A DNA stretch of 64,000 bases from Megascapheus bottae. Lineage: Eukaryota > Chordata > Mammalia > Rodentia > Geomyidae. The stretch spans positions 2,418,001 through 2,482,000 of the forward strand of contig JANJXV010000129.1 of NCBI GenBank assembly GCA_024803745.1, in the 5' to 3' direction. Below the pieces are notes generated by a model that saw only the letters and a list, made by a program, of their open reading frames with translations, searched no databases and was not told where the DNA came from. Shown here piece by piece: positions 11,694 through 23,820 of the stretch. Within the stretch, counting starts at the first letter, position 1; every line of letters begins with the position of its first letter. A program made the translations under genes and the position numbers.

Positions 11694-12815
11694 CAATGTA
11701 GGTTTCTGAAGTCAAAGATTGGAGGTGTGTGAAGTCATAGAATGGAGGTGTGTGAAGTCACAGAATGGAGGTGTGTGATGTCATAGAATGGAGGTGTGTG
11801 AAGTCACAGAATGGAGGTGTGTGAAGGCATAGAATGGAGGTGTGTGAAGTCATAGAATGGAGGTGTGTGAAGTCAGAGAATAGAGGTTTGTGAAGTCACA
11901 GTATGGAGGTGTGTGAACTCAGATTTGAGGTGTGTGAAGTCACAGAATGGATGTGTGTGAACTCAGAAAGGTGGTGTGTAAAGTCATAGAATGGAGGTCT
12001 GTGAAGTCATGGAATGGAGGTGTGTGAAGTCATAGAATGGAGGTGTGTGAAGTCACAGAATAGAGGTTTGTGAAGCCACAGTATGGAGGTGTGTGAACTC
12101 ACATTTGAGGTGTGTGAAGTCACAGAATGGAGGTGTGTGAAGTCAGAATGGAGGTGTGTGAAGTCAGAATGGAGGTGTGTGAAGTCAGATAATGGAGGTG
12201 TGTGAAGTCACAATGCAGGTGTGTGAACTCATAGAATGGAGGTGTGTGAAGTAACAATGTAGGTTTCTGAAGTCAAAGATTGGAGGTGTGTGAAGTCATA
12301 GAATGGAGGTGTGTGAAGTCACAGAATGGAGGTGTGTGATGTCATAGAATGGAGGTGTGTGAAGTCACAGAATGGAGGTGTGTGAAGGCATAGAATGGAG
12401 GTGTGTGAAGTCATAGAATGGAGGTGTGTGAAGTCAGAGAATAGAGGTTTGTGAAGTCACAGTATGGAGGTGTGTGAACTCAGATTTGAGGTGTGTGAAG
12501 TCACAGAATGGATGTGTGTGAACTCAGAAAGGTGGTGTGTAAAGTCATAGAATGGAGGTCTGTGAAGTCATGGAATGGAGGTGTGTGAAGTCATAGAATG
12601 GAGGTGTGTGAAGTCACAGAATAGAGGTTTGTGAAGCCACAGTATGGAGGTGTGTGAACTCAGATTTGAGGTGTGTGAAGTCAAAGAATGGAGGTGTGTG
12701 AAGTCATAGAAGTAGGTGTGTGAAGTCATAGAATGGAGGTGTGTGAAGACAAAGAATGGAGGTGTGTGAACTCAGAGTGGAGGTATGTGAAGTCACAGAA
12801 TGGAGCTGTGTGAAG
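11694..12815 (+). repeat. 561-bp tandem duplication inside a B unit
   Basis: CAATGTAGGTTTCTGAAG starts at 11694 and again at 12255, and the sequence after each runs in parallel. The first copy has GAACTCACATTTGAGG where the second has GAACTCAGATTTGAGG. Copies occupy about 11694-12254 and 12255-12815. The length fits whole monomers (for example 18 x 23 plus 7 x 21). Other B units have this tract once. Confidence 0.88.
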
Positions 12816-14272
12816 TCATAGAATGGAAGTGTGTGAAGTCATAGAATGGAGGTGTGTGAAGTCAGAATCGAGGTGTGTGAAGTCACAGAATGGAAGTGTG
12901 TGAACCCAGAATGGAGGTGTGTGAAGTCACAGAATGGAGGTTTGTGAAGTCATAGAATGGAGGTGTGTGAAGTCATAGAATGGATGTTGCTGAAGTAAAA
13001 ATGAAGGTGTGTGAAGTCATAGAATGGAGGTGTCTGAAGTCATAGAATGGATGTTGCTGAAGTAAGAATGAAGGTGTGTGAACTCATAGAATGGAGGTGT
13101 GTGAAGTCAAAGAATGGAGGTATGTGAAGTCACAGAATAGAGGGGTGTGAAGTCAAAAAATGGAGGTGTATGATGTCAAACAATGGAAGTGTGTGAAGTC
13201 ATAGAATGGAGGTGTGTGAAGACTTAGACTGGAGGTGTGTGAAGTCAGAATTGAGCTGTTTGAACTCATAGAATTGAGGTGTGTGAAGTCACAGAATGGA
13301 GGTGTGTAAAGTCACAGAGTGGAGGTGTGTGAAGGCACAGAATGGAGGTGTGTGAAGTCATAGAATGGAGGTGTGTGAAGTCAGATTGGAGGTATGTGAA
13401 GTCACAGAATGGAGGTGTGTCAACTCAGAAATGAGGTATGTGAATTCATAGAATGGAGGTGTGTGAAGTCACAGAATTGAGGTGTGTGAAGTCAGAATGG
13501 AGATGTGTGAATTCAGAATGAAGGTGAGTGAAGTCAGAGAATGCAGGTGTGTGAAGTCACAATGCAGGTGTGTGAACTGATAGAACGTAGGTGTTTGAAG
13601 TCACAATGTAGGTGTGTGAAGTCATAGAATGGAGGTGTGTGAAGTCATAGAATGGAGGTGTGTGAAGTCACAAAATGGAGGTGTGTGAAGTCATATATTG
13701 GAGGTGTGTCAAGTCACAGAATGGAGGTGTGTGTGAAGTCACAAAGTAGGTGTGTGAAGTCATAGAATGTAGGTGTGTGAAGTCATCGAATGGAGGTGTG
13801 TGAAGTCAGAATGGAGCTATGTGAAGTCATAGAAGAGAAGTGTGTGAAGTCAGAATGGAGGTGTGTGAACTCATAGAATGGAGGTGTATGAAGTCACAAT
13901 GGAGGTGTGTGAAGTCAAAAATGGAGGTGTGTGAAGTCATATAATGGAGGATTGTGAAGTCACAGAATGGAGGTGTGTGAAGTCACAGAATGGAGGTGTG
14001 TGATATCATAGAATTTAGATGTGTCAAGTCACAGAATGGAGGTGTGTGAAATCGTAGAATGGAGGTATGTGAAGGCCGAGAATCAAGGTGTGTGAAGTCA
14101 ATGAATGGAGGTGTGTGAAGTCACAGAATGGATGTGTGTGAACTCACAATGGAGGTGAGTGAAGTCACAGAATGGAGGTGTGTGAAGTCATAGAATGGAA
14201 GTGCGTGAAGTCATAGAATGTAGGTGTGTGATGTCAGAATGGAGGTGTGTGAAGTCACAGAATGGAGGTGTG

Positions 14273-14280
14273 TGACGTCA
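14273..14280. other. CRE-type palindrome TGACGTCA
   Basis: Exact octamer; flank TAAATGTTGG. Confidence 0.6.
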
Positions 14281-17200
14281 TAAATGTTGGTGTGTGAAGT
14301 CATAGAATGGAGGTGTGAAGCCATAGAATGGAGGTGTGAAGTCATAGAATGGAGATGCGTGAATTCACAGAAGGCAGGTGTGAGAAGTCACAGAATAGAG
14401 TTGTGTGAAGTCATAATGGAGGTGTGTGAATTCATAGAATGGAGGTGTGTGAAGTCAAAGAATGGAGGTGTGTGAAATCACAGAATGGAAGTGTATGTAG
14501 TCACAGAGTGGAGGTGTGTAAAGTCACAGAACGGAGGTGTGTGAAGTCTCAGAATGGAGGTGTGTGAAGTCATAGAATGGAGGTGTTTGAAGTCATAGAA
14601 TGTTGGTTTTTGAAGTCAAAGAATGGAGGTGTGTGAAGTCATAGAATGGAGGTGTGTGAGGTCAGATTGGAGGTGTGTGAAGTCACAGAATGGAAGTGTG
14701 TCAACTCAGAAAGGAGGTGTGTGAAGTCATAGAATGGAGGTGTGTGAAGTCATAGAATGGAGGTGTGTGAAATCATAGAATGGAGGTGTGTGAAGTCACA
14801 GAAATGAGGTGTTTGAAGTCAAAATGGAAGTATGTGAAGTCAGAATGGAGGTGAGTGAAGTCATAGAATGGAGGTGTGTGAAGTCACAAAAAGGAGGTGT
14901 GTGAACTCATAGAATGGAGGAGTGTGAAGTCATAGAATGGAGGTGTGTGAAGTCACAGATGGAGGTGTGTGAAGTCATAGAATGGAGGTGTGTGAAGTCA
15001 CAGAATGGAGGTGTGTGAAGTCACAGAATGGAGGTGTGTGAACCCAGAATGGAGATGTGTGAATTCACAGAAGGGAGGTTTGTGAAGTCATAGAATGGAT
15101 TGTGTGTGAAATCACAGAATGGAGGTGTGTGAAGTCACAGAATGGAGGTGTGTGAAGTCACAGTATGCAGGTGGGTGAAGTCAGAAGAGAGGTGTGCGAA
15201 GTCATAGAATGGAGGAGTGTGAAGTGAAAATGGAGCTGTGTGAAGTCATAGAATTGAAGTGTATGAAGTCATAATGGAGGTGTGTGAAGTCACAGAATGG
15301 ATGTGTGAGAACTCAGAAAGGAGGTGTGTAAAGTCATAGAATGGAGGTCTCTGAAGTCCTAGAATGGAGGTGTGTGAAATCATAGAATGGAGGTGTGTGA
15401 AGTCACAGAATTGAGGTGTGTGAAGTCAGAATGGAGGTGTGTGAAGTCAGAATGGAGGTGTGTGAAGTCAGATAATGGAGGTGTGTGAAGTCACAATGCA
15501 GGTGTGTGAACTCATAGAATGGAGGTGTGTGAAGTAACAATGTAGGTTTCTGAAGTCAAAGATTGGAGGTGTGTGAAGTCATAGAATGGAGGTGTGTGAA
15601 GTCACAGAATGGAGGTGTGTGATGTCATAGAATGGAGGTGTGTGAAGTCACAGAATGGAGGTGTGTGAAGGCATAGAATGGAGGTGTGTGAAGTCATAGA
15701 ATGGAGGTGTGTGAAGTCAGAGAATAGAGGTTTGTGAAGTCACAGTATGGAGGTGTGTGAACTCAGATTTGAGGTGTGTGAAGTCACAGAATGGATGTGT
15801 GTGAACTCAGAAAGGTGGTGTGTAAAGTCATAGAATGGAGGTCTGTGAAGTCATAGAATGGAGGTGTGTGAAGTCATAGAATGGAGGTGTGTGAAGTCAC
15901 AGAATAGAGGTTTGTGAAGCCACAGTATGGAGGTGTGTGAACTCAGATTTGAGGTGTGTGAAGTCACAGAATGGAGGTGTGTGAAGTCATAGAAGTAGGT
16001 GTGTGAAGTCATAGAATGGAGGTGTGTGAAGACAAAGAATGGAGGTGTGTGAACTCAGAGTGGAGGTATGTGAAGTCACAGAATGGAGCTGTGTGAAGTC
16101 ATAGAATGGAAGTGTGTGAAGTCATAGAATGGAGGTGTGTGAAGTCAGAATCGAGGTGTGTGAAGTCACAGAATGGAAGTGTGTGAACCCAGAATGGAGG
16201 TGTGTGAAGTCACAGAATGGAGGTTTGTGAAGTCATAGAATGGAGGTGTGTGAAGTCATAGAATGGATGTTGCTGAAGTAAAAATGAAGGTGTGTGAAGT
16301 CATAGAATGGAGGTGTCTGAAGTCATAGAATGGATGTTGCTGAAGTAAGAATGAAGGTGTGTGAACTCATAGAATGGAGGTGTGTGAAGTCAAAGAATGG
16401 AGGTATGTGAAGTCACAGAATAGAGGGGTGTGAAGTCAAAAAATGGAGGTGTATGATGTCAAACAATGGAAGTGTGTGAAGTCATAGAATGGAGGTGTGT
16501 GAAGACTTAGACTGGAGGTGTGTGAAGTCAGAATTGAGCTGTTTGAACTCATAGAATTGAGGTGTGTGAAGTCACAGAATGGAGGTGTGTAAAGTCACAG
16601 AGTGGAGGTGTGTGAAGGCACAGAATTGAGGTGTGTGAAGTCATAGAATGGAGGTGTGTGAAGTCAGATTGGAGGTATGTGAAGTCACAGAATGGAGGTG
16701 TGTCAACTCAGAAATGAGGTATGTGAATTCATAGAATGGAGGTGTGTGAAGTCACAGAATTGAGGTGTGTGAAGTCAGAATGGAGATGTGTGAATTCAGA
16801 ATGAAGGTGAGTGAAGTCAGAGAATGCAGGTGTGTGAAGTCACAATGCAGGTGTGTGAACTGATAGAACGTAGGTGTTTGAAGTCACAATGTAGGTGTGT
16901 GAAGTCATAGAATGGAGGTGTGTGAAGTCATAGAATGGAGGTGTGTGAAGTCACAAAATGGAGGTGTGTGAAGTCATATATTGGAGGTGTGTCAAGTCAC
17001 AGAATGGAGGTGTGTGTGAAGTCACAAAGTAGGTGTGTGAAGTCATAGAATGTAGGTGTGTGAAGTCATCGAATGGAGGTGTGTGAAGTCAGAATGGAGC
17101 TATGTGAAGTCATAGAAGAGAAGTGTGTGAAGTCAGAATGGAGGTGTGTGAACTCATAGAATGGAGGTGTATGAAGTCACAATGGAGGTGTGTGAAGTCA

Positions 17201-17556
17201 CAAAATGGAGGTGTGTGAAGTCATATAATGGAGGATTGTGAAGTCACAGAATGGAGGTGTGTGAAGTCACAGAATGGAGGTGTGTGATATCATAGAATTT
17301 AGATGTGTCAAGTCACAGAATGGAGGTGTGTGAAATCGTAGAATGGAGGTATGTGAAGGCCGAGAATCAAGGTGTGTGAAGTCAATGAATGGAGGTGTGT
17401 GAAGTCACAGAATGGATGTGTGTGAACTCACAATGGAGGTGAGTGAAGTCACAGAATGGAGGTGTGTGAAGTCATAGAATGGAAGTGCGTGAAGTCATAG
17501 AATGTAGGTGTGTGATGTCAGAATGGAGGTGTGTGAAGTCACAGAATGGAGGTGTG
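14273..17556 (+). repeat. B-family HOR unit, 3,284 bp, long form
   Basis: Typical long-form unit. Marker order after TGACGTCA: GAAGCCATAG, GATGCGTGAATTC, GTATGTAGTCACAG, GTTGGTTTTTGAAG, GTCAACTCAGAAAGG, GAAATGAGGTGTTTG, GGATTGTGTGTGAAATC, GTGGGTGAAGTCAG, CAATGTAGGTTTCTG, GGTTTGTGAAGCCACAG, TCATAGAAGTAGG, GATGTTGCTGAAG twice, GACTTAGACTGG, GAACGTAGGTG, GGAGGATTGTGAAG, GTGAAATCGTAG. It is the cleanest reference for the family on this side of the window. Confidence 0.92.
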
Positions 17557-17564
17557 TGACGTCA
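17557..17564. other. CRE-type palindrome TGACGTCA
   Basis: Exact octamer; flank TAAATGTTGG. Confidence 0.6.
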
Positions 17565-19625
17565 TAAATGTTGGTGTGTGAAGTCATAGAATGGAGGTGT
17601 GAAGCCATAGAATGGAGGTGTGAAGTCATAGAATGGAGATGCGTGAATTCACAGAAGGCAGGTGTGAGAAGTCACAGAATAGAGTTGTGTGAAGTCATAA
17701 TGGAGGTGTGTGAATTCATAGAATGGAGGTGTGTGAAGTCAAAGAATGGAGGTGTGTGAAATCACAGAATGGAAGTGTATGTAGTCACAGAGTGGAGGTG
17801 TGTAAAGTCACAGAACGGAGGTGTGTGAAGTCTCAGAATGGAGGTGTGTGAAGTCATAGAATGGAGGTGTTTGAAGTCATAGAATGTTGGTTTTTGAAGT
17901 CAAAGAATGGAGGTGTGTGAAGTCATAGAATGGAGGTGTGTGAGGTCAGATTGGAGGTGTGTGAAGTCACAGAATGGAAGTGTGTCAACTCAGAAAGGAG
18001 GTGTGTGAAGTCATAGAATGGAGGTGTGTGAAGTCATAGAATGGAGGTGTGTGAAATCATAGAATGGAGGTGTGTGAAGTCACAGAAATGAGGTGTTTGA
18101 AGTCAAAATGGAAGTATGTGAAGTCAGAATGGAGGTGTGTGAAGTCATAGAATGGAGGTGTGTGAAGTCACAAAAAGGAGGTGTGTGAACTCATAGAATG
18201 GAGGAGTGTGAAGTCATAGAATGGAGGTGTGTGAAGTCACAAATGGAGGTGTGTGAAGTCATAGAATGGAGGTGTGTGAAGTCACAGAATGGAGGTGTGT
18301 GAAGTCACAGAATGGAGGTGTGTGAACCCAGAATGGAGATGTGTGAATTCACAGAAGGGAGGTTTGTGAAGTCATAGAATGGATTGTGTGTGAAATCACA
18401 GAATGGAGGTGTGTGAAGTCACAGAATGGAGGTGTGTGAAGTCACAGTATGCAGGTGGGTGAAGTCAGAAGAGAGGTGTGCGAAGTCATAGAATGGAGGA
18501 GTGTGAAGTGAAAATGGAGCTGTGTGAAGTCATAGAATTGAAGTGTATGAAGTCATAATGGAGGTGTGTGAAGTCACAGAATGGATGTGTGAGAACTGAG
18601 AAAGGAGGTTTGTAAAGTCATAGAATGGAGGTCTCTGAAGTCCTAGAATGGAGGTCTGTGAAATCATAGAATGGAGGTGTGTGAAGTCACAGAATTGAGG
18701 TGTGTGAAGTCAGAATGGAGGTGTGTGAAGTCAGAATGGAGGTGTGTGAAGTCAGATAATGGAGGTGTGTGAAGTCACAATGCAGGTGTGTGAACTCATA
18801 GAATGGAGGTGTGTGAAGTAACAATGTAGGTTTCTGAAGTCATAGATTGGAGGTGTGTGAAGTCATAGAATGGAGGTGTGTGAAGTCACAGAATGGAGGT
18901 GTGTGATGTCATAGAATGGAGGTGTGTGAAGTCACAGAATGGAGGTGTGTGAAGGCATAGAATGGAGGTGTGTGAAGTCATAGAATGGAGGTGTGTGAAG
19001 TCACAGAATAGAGGTTTGTGAAGTCACAGTATGGAGGTGAGTGAACTCAGATTTGAGGTGTGTGAAGTCACAGAATGGATGTGTGTGAACTCAGAAAGGT
19101 GGTGTGTAAAGTCATAGAATGGAGGTCTGTGAAGTCATAGAATGGAGGTGTGTGAAGTCATAGAATGGAGGTGTGTGAAGTCATAGAATAGAGGTTTGTG
19201 AAGCCACAGTATGGAGGTGTGTGAACTCAGATTTGAGGTGTGTGAAGTCATAGAATGGAGGTGTGTGAAGACAAAGAATGGAGGTGTGTGAACTCAGACT
19301 GGAGGTATGTGAAGTCACAGAATGGAGCTGTGTGAAGTCATAGAATGGAAGTGTGTGAAGTCATAGAATGGAGGTGTGTGAAGTTAGAATCGAGGTGTGT
19401 GAAGTCACAGAATGGAAGTGTGTGAACCCAGAATGGAGGTGTGTGAAGTCACAGAATGGAGGTTTGTGAAGTCATAGAATGGAGGTGTGTGAAGTCATAG
19501 AATGGATGTTGCTGAAGTAAAAATGAAGGTGTGTGAAGTCATAGAATGGAGGTGTCTGAAGTCATAGAATGGATGTTGCTGAAGTAAGAATGAAGGTGTG
19601 TGAACTCATAGAATGGAGGTGTGTG
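17557..19625 (+). repeat. B-family HOR unit, 3' part replaced
   Basis: It follows the 14273 unit to about 19625. It has lost the TCATAGAAGTAGG monomers near 19250, with neighbouring monomers joined directly. Past GAACTCATAGAATGG it switches to GTGAATTCATGGAACG, an A-family marker also found near 23210, so the last third of the expected B unit is absent. Confidence 0.85.
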
Positions 19626-20180
19626 AATTCATGGAACGTAGGTTTGTGAAGTCAAAGAATGGAGGTGTATGATATCAAACAATGGAAGTGTGTGAAGTCA
19701 TAGAATGGAGGTGTGTGAAGTCAGAATAGAGGTGTGTGAAGTCATAGAATGGAGGTGTGTGAAGTCAGAATGGAGCTGTGTGAACTCATAGAAAGGAGGT
19801 GGGTGAAGTCACAATGGAGATGTGTGAAGTCATAGAATGGTGGTTTTTGAAGTCACAGAATGGAGGTGTGTGAAGTCAGATTGGAGGTATGTGAAGTCAC
19901 AGAATGGAGGTGTGTCAACTCAGAAAGGAGGTATGTGAAGTCATAGAATGGAGGTGTGTGAAGTCAAAGAATGGAGTTGTGGAAATCATAGAATGGAAGT
20001 GTGTGAAGTCAAAGAATTGAGGTGTGTGAAGTCAGCATGGAGGTGTGTGTATTCAGAATGGAGGTGTGTGAAGTCAGAGACTGGAGTTGTGTGAAGTCAC
20101 AATGCAGGTGTGTGAACTGATAGAACGTAGGTGTGTGAAGTCACAATGTAGGCGTGTGAAGTCAGAATGGAGGTTTGTGA
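19626..20180 (+). repeat. A-like tract after the first B block
   Basis: Marker order GTGAATTCATGGAACG, GTATGATATCAAAC, GAATGGAGCTGTGTGAAC, GGTGGTTTTTGAAG, CAGATTGGAGGTATG and GTCAACTCAGAAAGG follows A-family sequence near 23215-23830 and 3340-3760, with more monomer substitutions than between the near-identical copies elsewhere. No gene or foreign sequence. Confidence 0.7.
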
Positions 20181-20539
20181 AGTCATAGAATGGAGGTGTG
20201 TGAAGTCACAATATGGAGGTGTGTGAACTCCGAATGGATGTGTGTGAAGTCACAGAATGGACGTGTGTGAAGTCATAGAATGGAGATGTGTGAAGTCACA
20301 GAATGGAGGTGTGTGAAATCGTGGAATGGAGGTGTGTGAAGTCAGAGAATCGAGGTGTGTGAAGTCACAGAATGGAGGTGTGTGAAGTCACAGAATGGAC
20401 GTGTGTGAACTCACAATGGAGGTGAGTGAAGTCACAGAGTGGAGGTGTGTGAAGTAATAGAATGGAAGTGTGTGAAGTCATAGAATGTAGGTGTGTGATG
20501 TCAGAATGGAGGGGTTTGAAGTCACAGAATGGAGGTATG

Positions 20540-20547
20540 TGACGTCA
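20540..20547. other. CRE-type palindrome TGACGTCA
   Basis: Exact octamer; flank TAAGTGTTGG is unique to this copy, and the preceding monomer reads GGAGGTATG. Confidence 0.6.
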
Positions 20548-20903
20548 TAAGTGTTGGTGTGTGAAGTCATAGAATGGAGGTGTGTGAAGTCATAGAATGG
20601 AGTTGTGTGAAGTCTTAGAATGGAGGTGTGTGAAGTCAAAGAAGGCTGGTGTGTGAAGTCACAGAATGGAGTTGTGTGAAGTCACAATGGAGGTGTGTGA
20701 AGTCATAGAATGGAGGTGAGTGAAAGCAAAGAATGGAAGTTTGTTAAGTCATAGAATGGAAAGTGTGTGAAATCATAAAATGGAGGTGTGTGAAGTCACA
20801 AAATTGAGGTGTGTAAAGTCACAGACTGGAGGTGTGTGAAGTCACAGAATGCAGGTGTGTGATGTCAGAATGGAGGTGTGTGAACTCACAGAATGGAGGT
20901 ATG

Positions 20904-20911
20904 TGACGTCA
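20904..20911. other. CRE-type palindrome TGACGTCA
   Basis: Exact octamer 364 bp after the previous one; flank TAAATGTTGG, with GGAGGTATG before it as in the previous copy, so the two are probably a local duplication. Confidence 0.6.
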
Positions 20912-21895
20912 TAAATGTTGGTGTGTGAAGTCACAGAATGGAGGTGTGAAGTCATAGAAGGGAGGTGTGTGAAGTCATAGAATGGAGGTGTGTGAAGTCA
21001 CAGAAGTCAGGTGTGTGAAGTCACAGAATACAGTTGTGTGAAGTCATGGAATGGAGGTGTGTGAAGTCAGAATGCAGGTGTGTGAAGTCATAGAATGGAG
21101 GTGTGTGAAGTCATAGAATGGAGGTGTGTGAAGTCATAGATTGGAAGTGTGTGAAGTCATAGAATGGAGGTGCGTGAAGTCATAGATTGAAGGTGTGTGG
21201 AAGTCAAAGTATGGAGGTGTGCGAAGTCACAGAAAGGAGGTGTGTGAAGTCACAGAATGGAGGTGTGTGAAGTCAAAATGGAGGTGTGTGAAGTCAAAGA
21301 ATGGAGTTGTGCGAAGTCATAGATTGGAAGCGTGTGAAGTCATAGAATGGAGGTGTGTGAAGTCACAGAAGGGAGGTGTGTGAAGTCACAGAATCGAGTT
21401 GTCTGAAGTCACATTGGAGGTGTGTGAAGTCATAGAATGGAGTTGTGTGAAGTCAGAATAGAGGTGTGCGAAGTCATAGAATGGAGATATGTGAAGTCAG
21501 AATGGAGCTGTGTGAAGTCTTAGAATGGAGGTGTGTGAAGTCAGAATGGAGGTGTGTGAACTCATAGAATGGAGGTGTATGAAGTCACAATGGAGGTGTG
21601 TGAAGTCATAGAATGGGGGTTTTTGCAGTCACAGAATGGAGGTGTGTGAAGTCATAAAATAGAGGTGTGGGAAGTAAAAACGGAGTTTGTGAACTCGTAG
21701 AATGAAGGTGTGTGAACTCATAGAATGGAGGTTGTGAAGTGATGGAATGGAGGTGTGTGAAGTCAAAGAATATAGGTTTGTGAAGTCAAACAATAGAGGT
21801 GTGTGAAGTCAAACAATGGAGGTGTGTGAAGTCACAGAATGGATGTGTGTGAAGTCAAAACGGCGGTGTGTGAAGTCACAAAATGGAGGTGTGTG

Positions 21896-23820
21896 AAGTC
21901 ACAGAATGAAGGTGTGTGAAGTCAAAAAGATGGTGTGTGAAGTCACAAATGGACGTGTGTAAAGTCACAGAATGGAGGTGTGTGAAGTCAAAATGGAGGT
22001 GTGTGAAGTCAAAGAATGGAGGTGTGTGAAGTCATCGAATGGAGGTATGTAAACTCATGTCATGGAGGTGTGTGAAGTCACAGAATGGAGGTGTGTGAAA
22101 TCAGAATTGAGGTGTGCTAAGTCATAGAATAGAGGTGTGTGAAGTCAGAATGGAGGTGTGTGAACTCATAGAATGGAGGTATGTGAAGTCACAATGGAGG
22201 TGTGTGAAGTCATAGAATGGTGGTATGTGAAGTTACAGAATGGAGGTGTGGAAGTCATAGAATGGAAGTGTGTGAAGTCAGAAATTGAGGTGTGTGAAGT
22301 CACAGAATATAGGTGTGTGAATTCAGAATGGAAGTGTGTGAAGTCAAAGAATGGAGTTGTGTGAAGTCATGGAATGGAGGTGTGTGAAATCATAGAATAT
22401 AGGTGTGTGAAGTCACAGAATACAGGTGTGTGAAGTCAGAATGGAGGTGTGTGAAGTGATAGAATTGAGGTGTGTAAAGTCAGAATGGAGGTGTGTGAAC
22501 ACATAGAAGGGAGGTGTGTGAAATCACAATGGAGGTGTGTGAAGTCATAGAATAGAGGTGTGTGAAGTCACAGAAGGAGGTGTGTGAAGTCATAGAAAGG
22601 AGCTGTGTGAATTCAGAATGGATGTGTGAAGTCACAGAATGGAGGTGTGTGAAGTCATAGAATGGAGATTTGTGAAGTCACAGAATGGAGGTGTGTGAAA
22701 TCGTAAAATGGAGGTATGTGTTTCAGAGAATCAAGGTGTGTGAAGTAAATGAATGGAGGTGTGTGTAGTCACAGAATGGATGTGTGTGAACTCACAATGG
22801 AGGTGAGTGAAGTCACAGAATGGAGGTGTGTGAAGTCATAGAATGGAAGTGTGTGAAGTCATAGAATGTAGGTGTGTGATGTCAGGATGGAGGTGTGTGA
22901 AGTCACAGAATGGAGGAGGGTGAGGTCATAAATGTTGGTGTGTGAAGTCATAGAATGGAGGTGTGAAGCCATAGAATGGAGGTGTGAAGACATAGAATGG
23001 AGGTGTGTGAAGTCATAGAATGGAGGTGTGTGAAGTCACAGAAGGGAGGTGTGGAAAGTCACAGAATGGATGTTGCTGAAGTAAGAATGAAGGTGTGTTA
23101 AGTCATAGAATGGAGGTGTCTGAAGTCATAGAATGGATGTTGCTGAAGTAAGAATGGAGGTGAGTGAACTCATAGAATGGACGTGTGTGAACAAATAGAA
23201 TGGAGGTGTGTGAATTCATGGAACGGAGGTGTGTGAAGTCAAAGAATGGAGGTGTATGATGTCAAACAATGGAAGTGTGTGAAGTCATAGATTGGAGGTG
23301 TGTGAAGTCATAGAAGGGAGGTGTGTGAAGTTACAGAATGGAGGTCTGTAAAGTCACAGAGTGGAGGTGTGTGAAGGCACAGAAGGGAGGGGAGTGAAGT
23401 CAAAGAATGGAGGTATGTGAAGTCACAGAATGGAGGGGTGTGAAGTCAGAATTGAGGTGTGCGAAGTCATAGAATGGAGGTGTGTGAAGTCAGAAAGGAG
23501 CTGTGTGAACTCATAGAATGGAGGTGTGTGAAGTCACAATTGAGATGTGTGAAGTCATAGAATGGTGGTTTTTGAAGTCACAGAATGGAGGTGTGTGAAG
23601 TCATAGATGGAGGTGTGTGGAGTCAGATTGGAGGTATGTGAAGTCACAGAATGGAGGTGTGTCAACTCAGAAAGGAGGTATGTGAAGTCATAGAATGGAG
23701 TTATGTGAAGTCAAAGAATGGAGGTGTGGGAAATCATAGAATGGAGTTGTGTGAAGTCACAGAATTGAGGTGTATGAAGTCAGAATGGAGGTGTGTGAAT
23801 TCAGAATGGAGGTGTGTGAA
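21896..23820 (+). repeat. A-like unit with decayed CRE
   Basis: From GTCAAAAAGATGG near 21922 the order matches 29760-33850: GTCACAAATGGACG, GTCATCGAATGG, GTGGAAGTCATAG, GTCAGAAATTGAGG, GAATCAAGG, GATGTTGCTGAAG, GTATGATGTCAAAC. The CRE position reads TGAGGTCA at 22921, and the monomer before it is also altered (GGAGGAGGGTG). The TGAGTCA seen at 30248 is not present here. Divergence from the 30-35 kb copies is visibly higher than among those copies. Confidence 0.75.
22921..22928. other. Decayed CRE position, TGAGGTCA
   Basis: The flank AAATGTTGG and position match other units, but the octamer has C changed to G and the palindrome is lost. Confidence 0.6.

Larger units (their letters stand above)
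10316..14272 (+). repeat. B-family HOR unit, 3,957 bp, expanded
   Basis: Measured from TGACGTCA to the next TGACGTCA. It is 673 bp longer than the following unit. The extra length is explained by a 113-bp stretch (about 11581-11693) that has the junction typical of short-form units, followed by a 561-bp tandem duplication (11694-12815). The rest matches the 14273 unit almost base for base, including GGATTGTGTGTGAAATC near 11140 and GGTGTGTGTGAAGTCAC near 9757-type monomers. Confidence 0.9.
20181..21895 (+). repeat. Mixed, diverged tract with two close CRE octamers
   Basis: This part has B-like order up to TGACGTCA at 20540, then a second TGACGTCA at 20904, only 364 bp on. The 21000-21895 part is made of monomers with private changes (GGAAGTCAAAG near 21200, GGGGGTTTTTGCAG near 21615, GAACTCGTAG near 21690). 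I could not find a long parallel copy of it in the window. It reads as an older or less homogenised part of the array. Confidence 0.65.
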
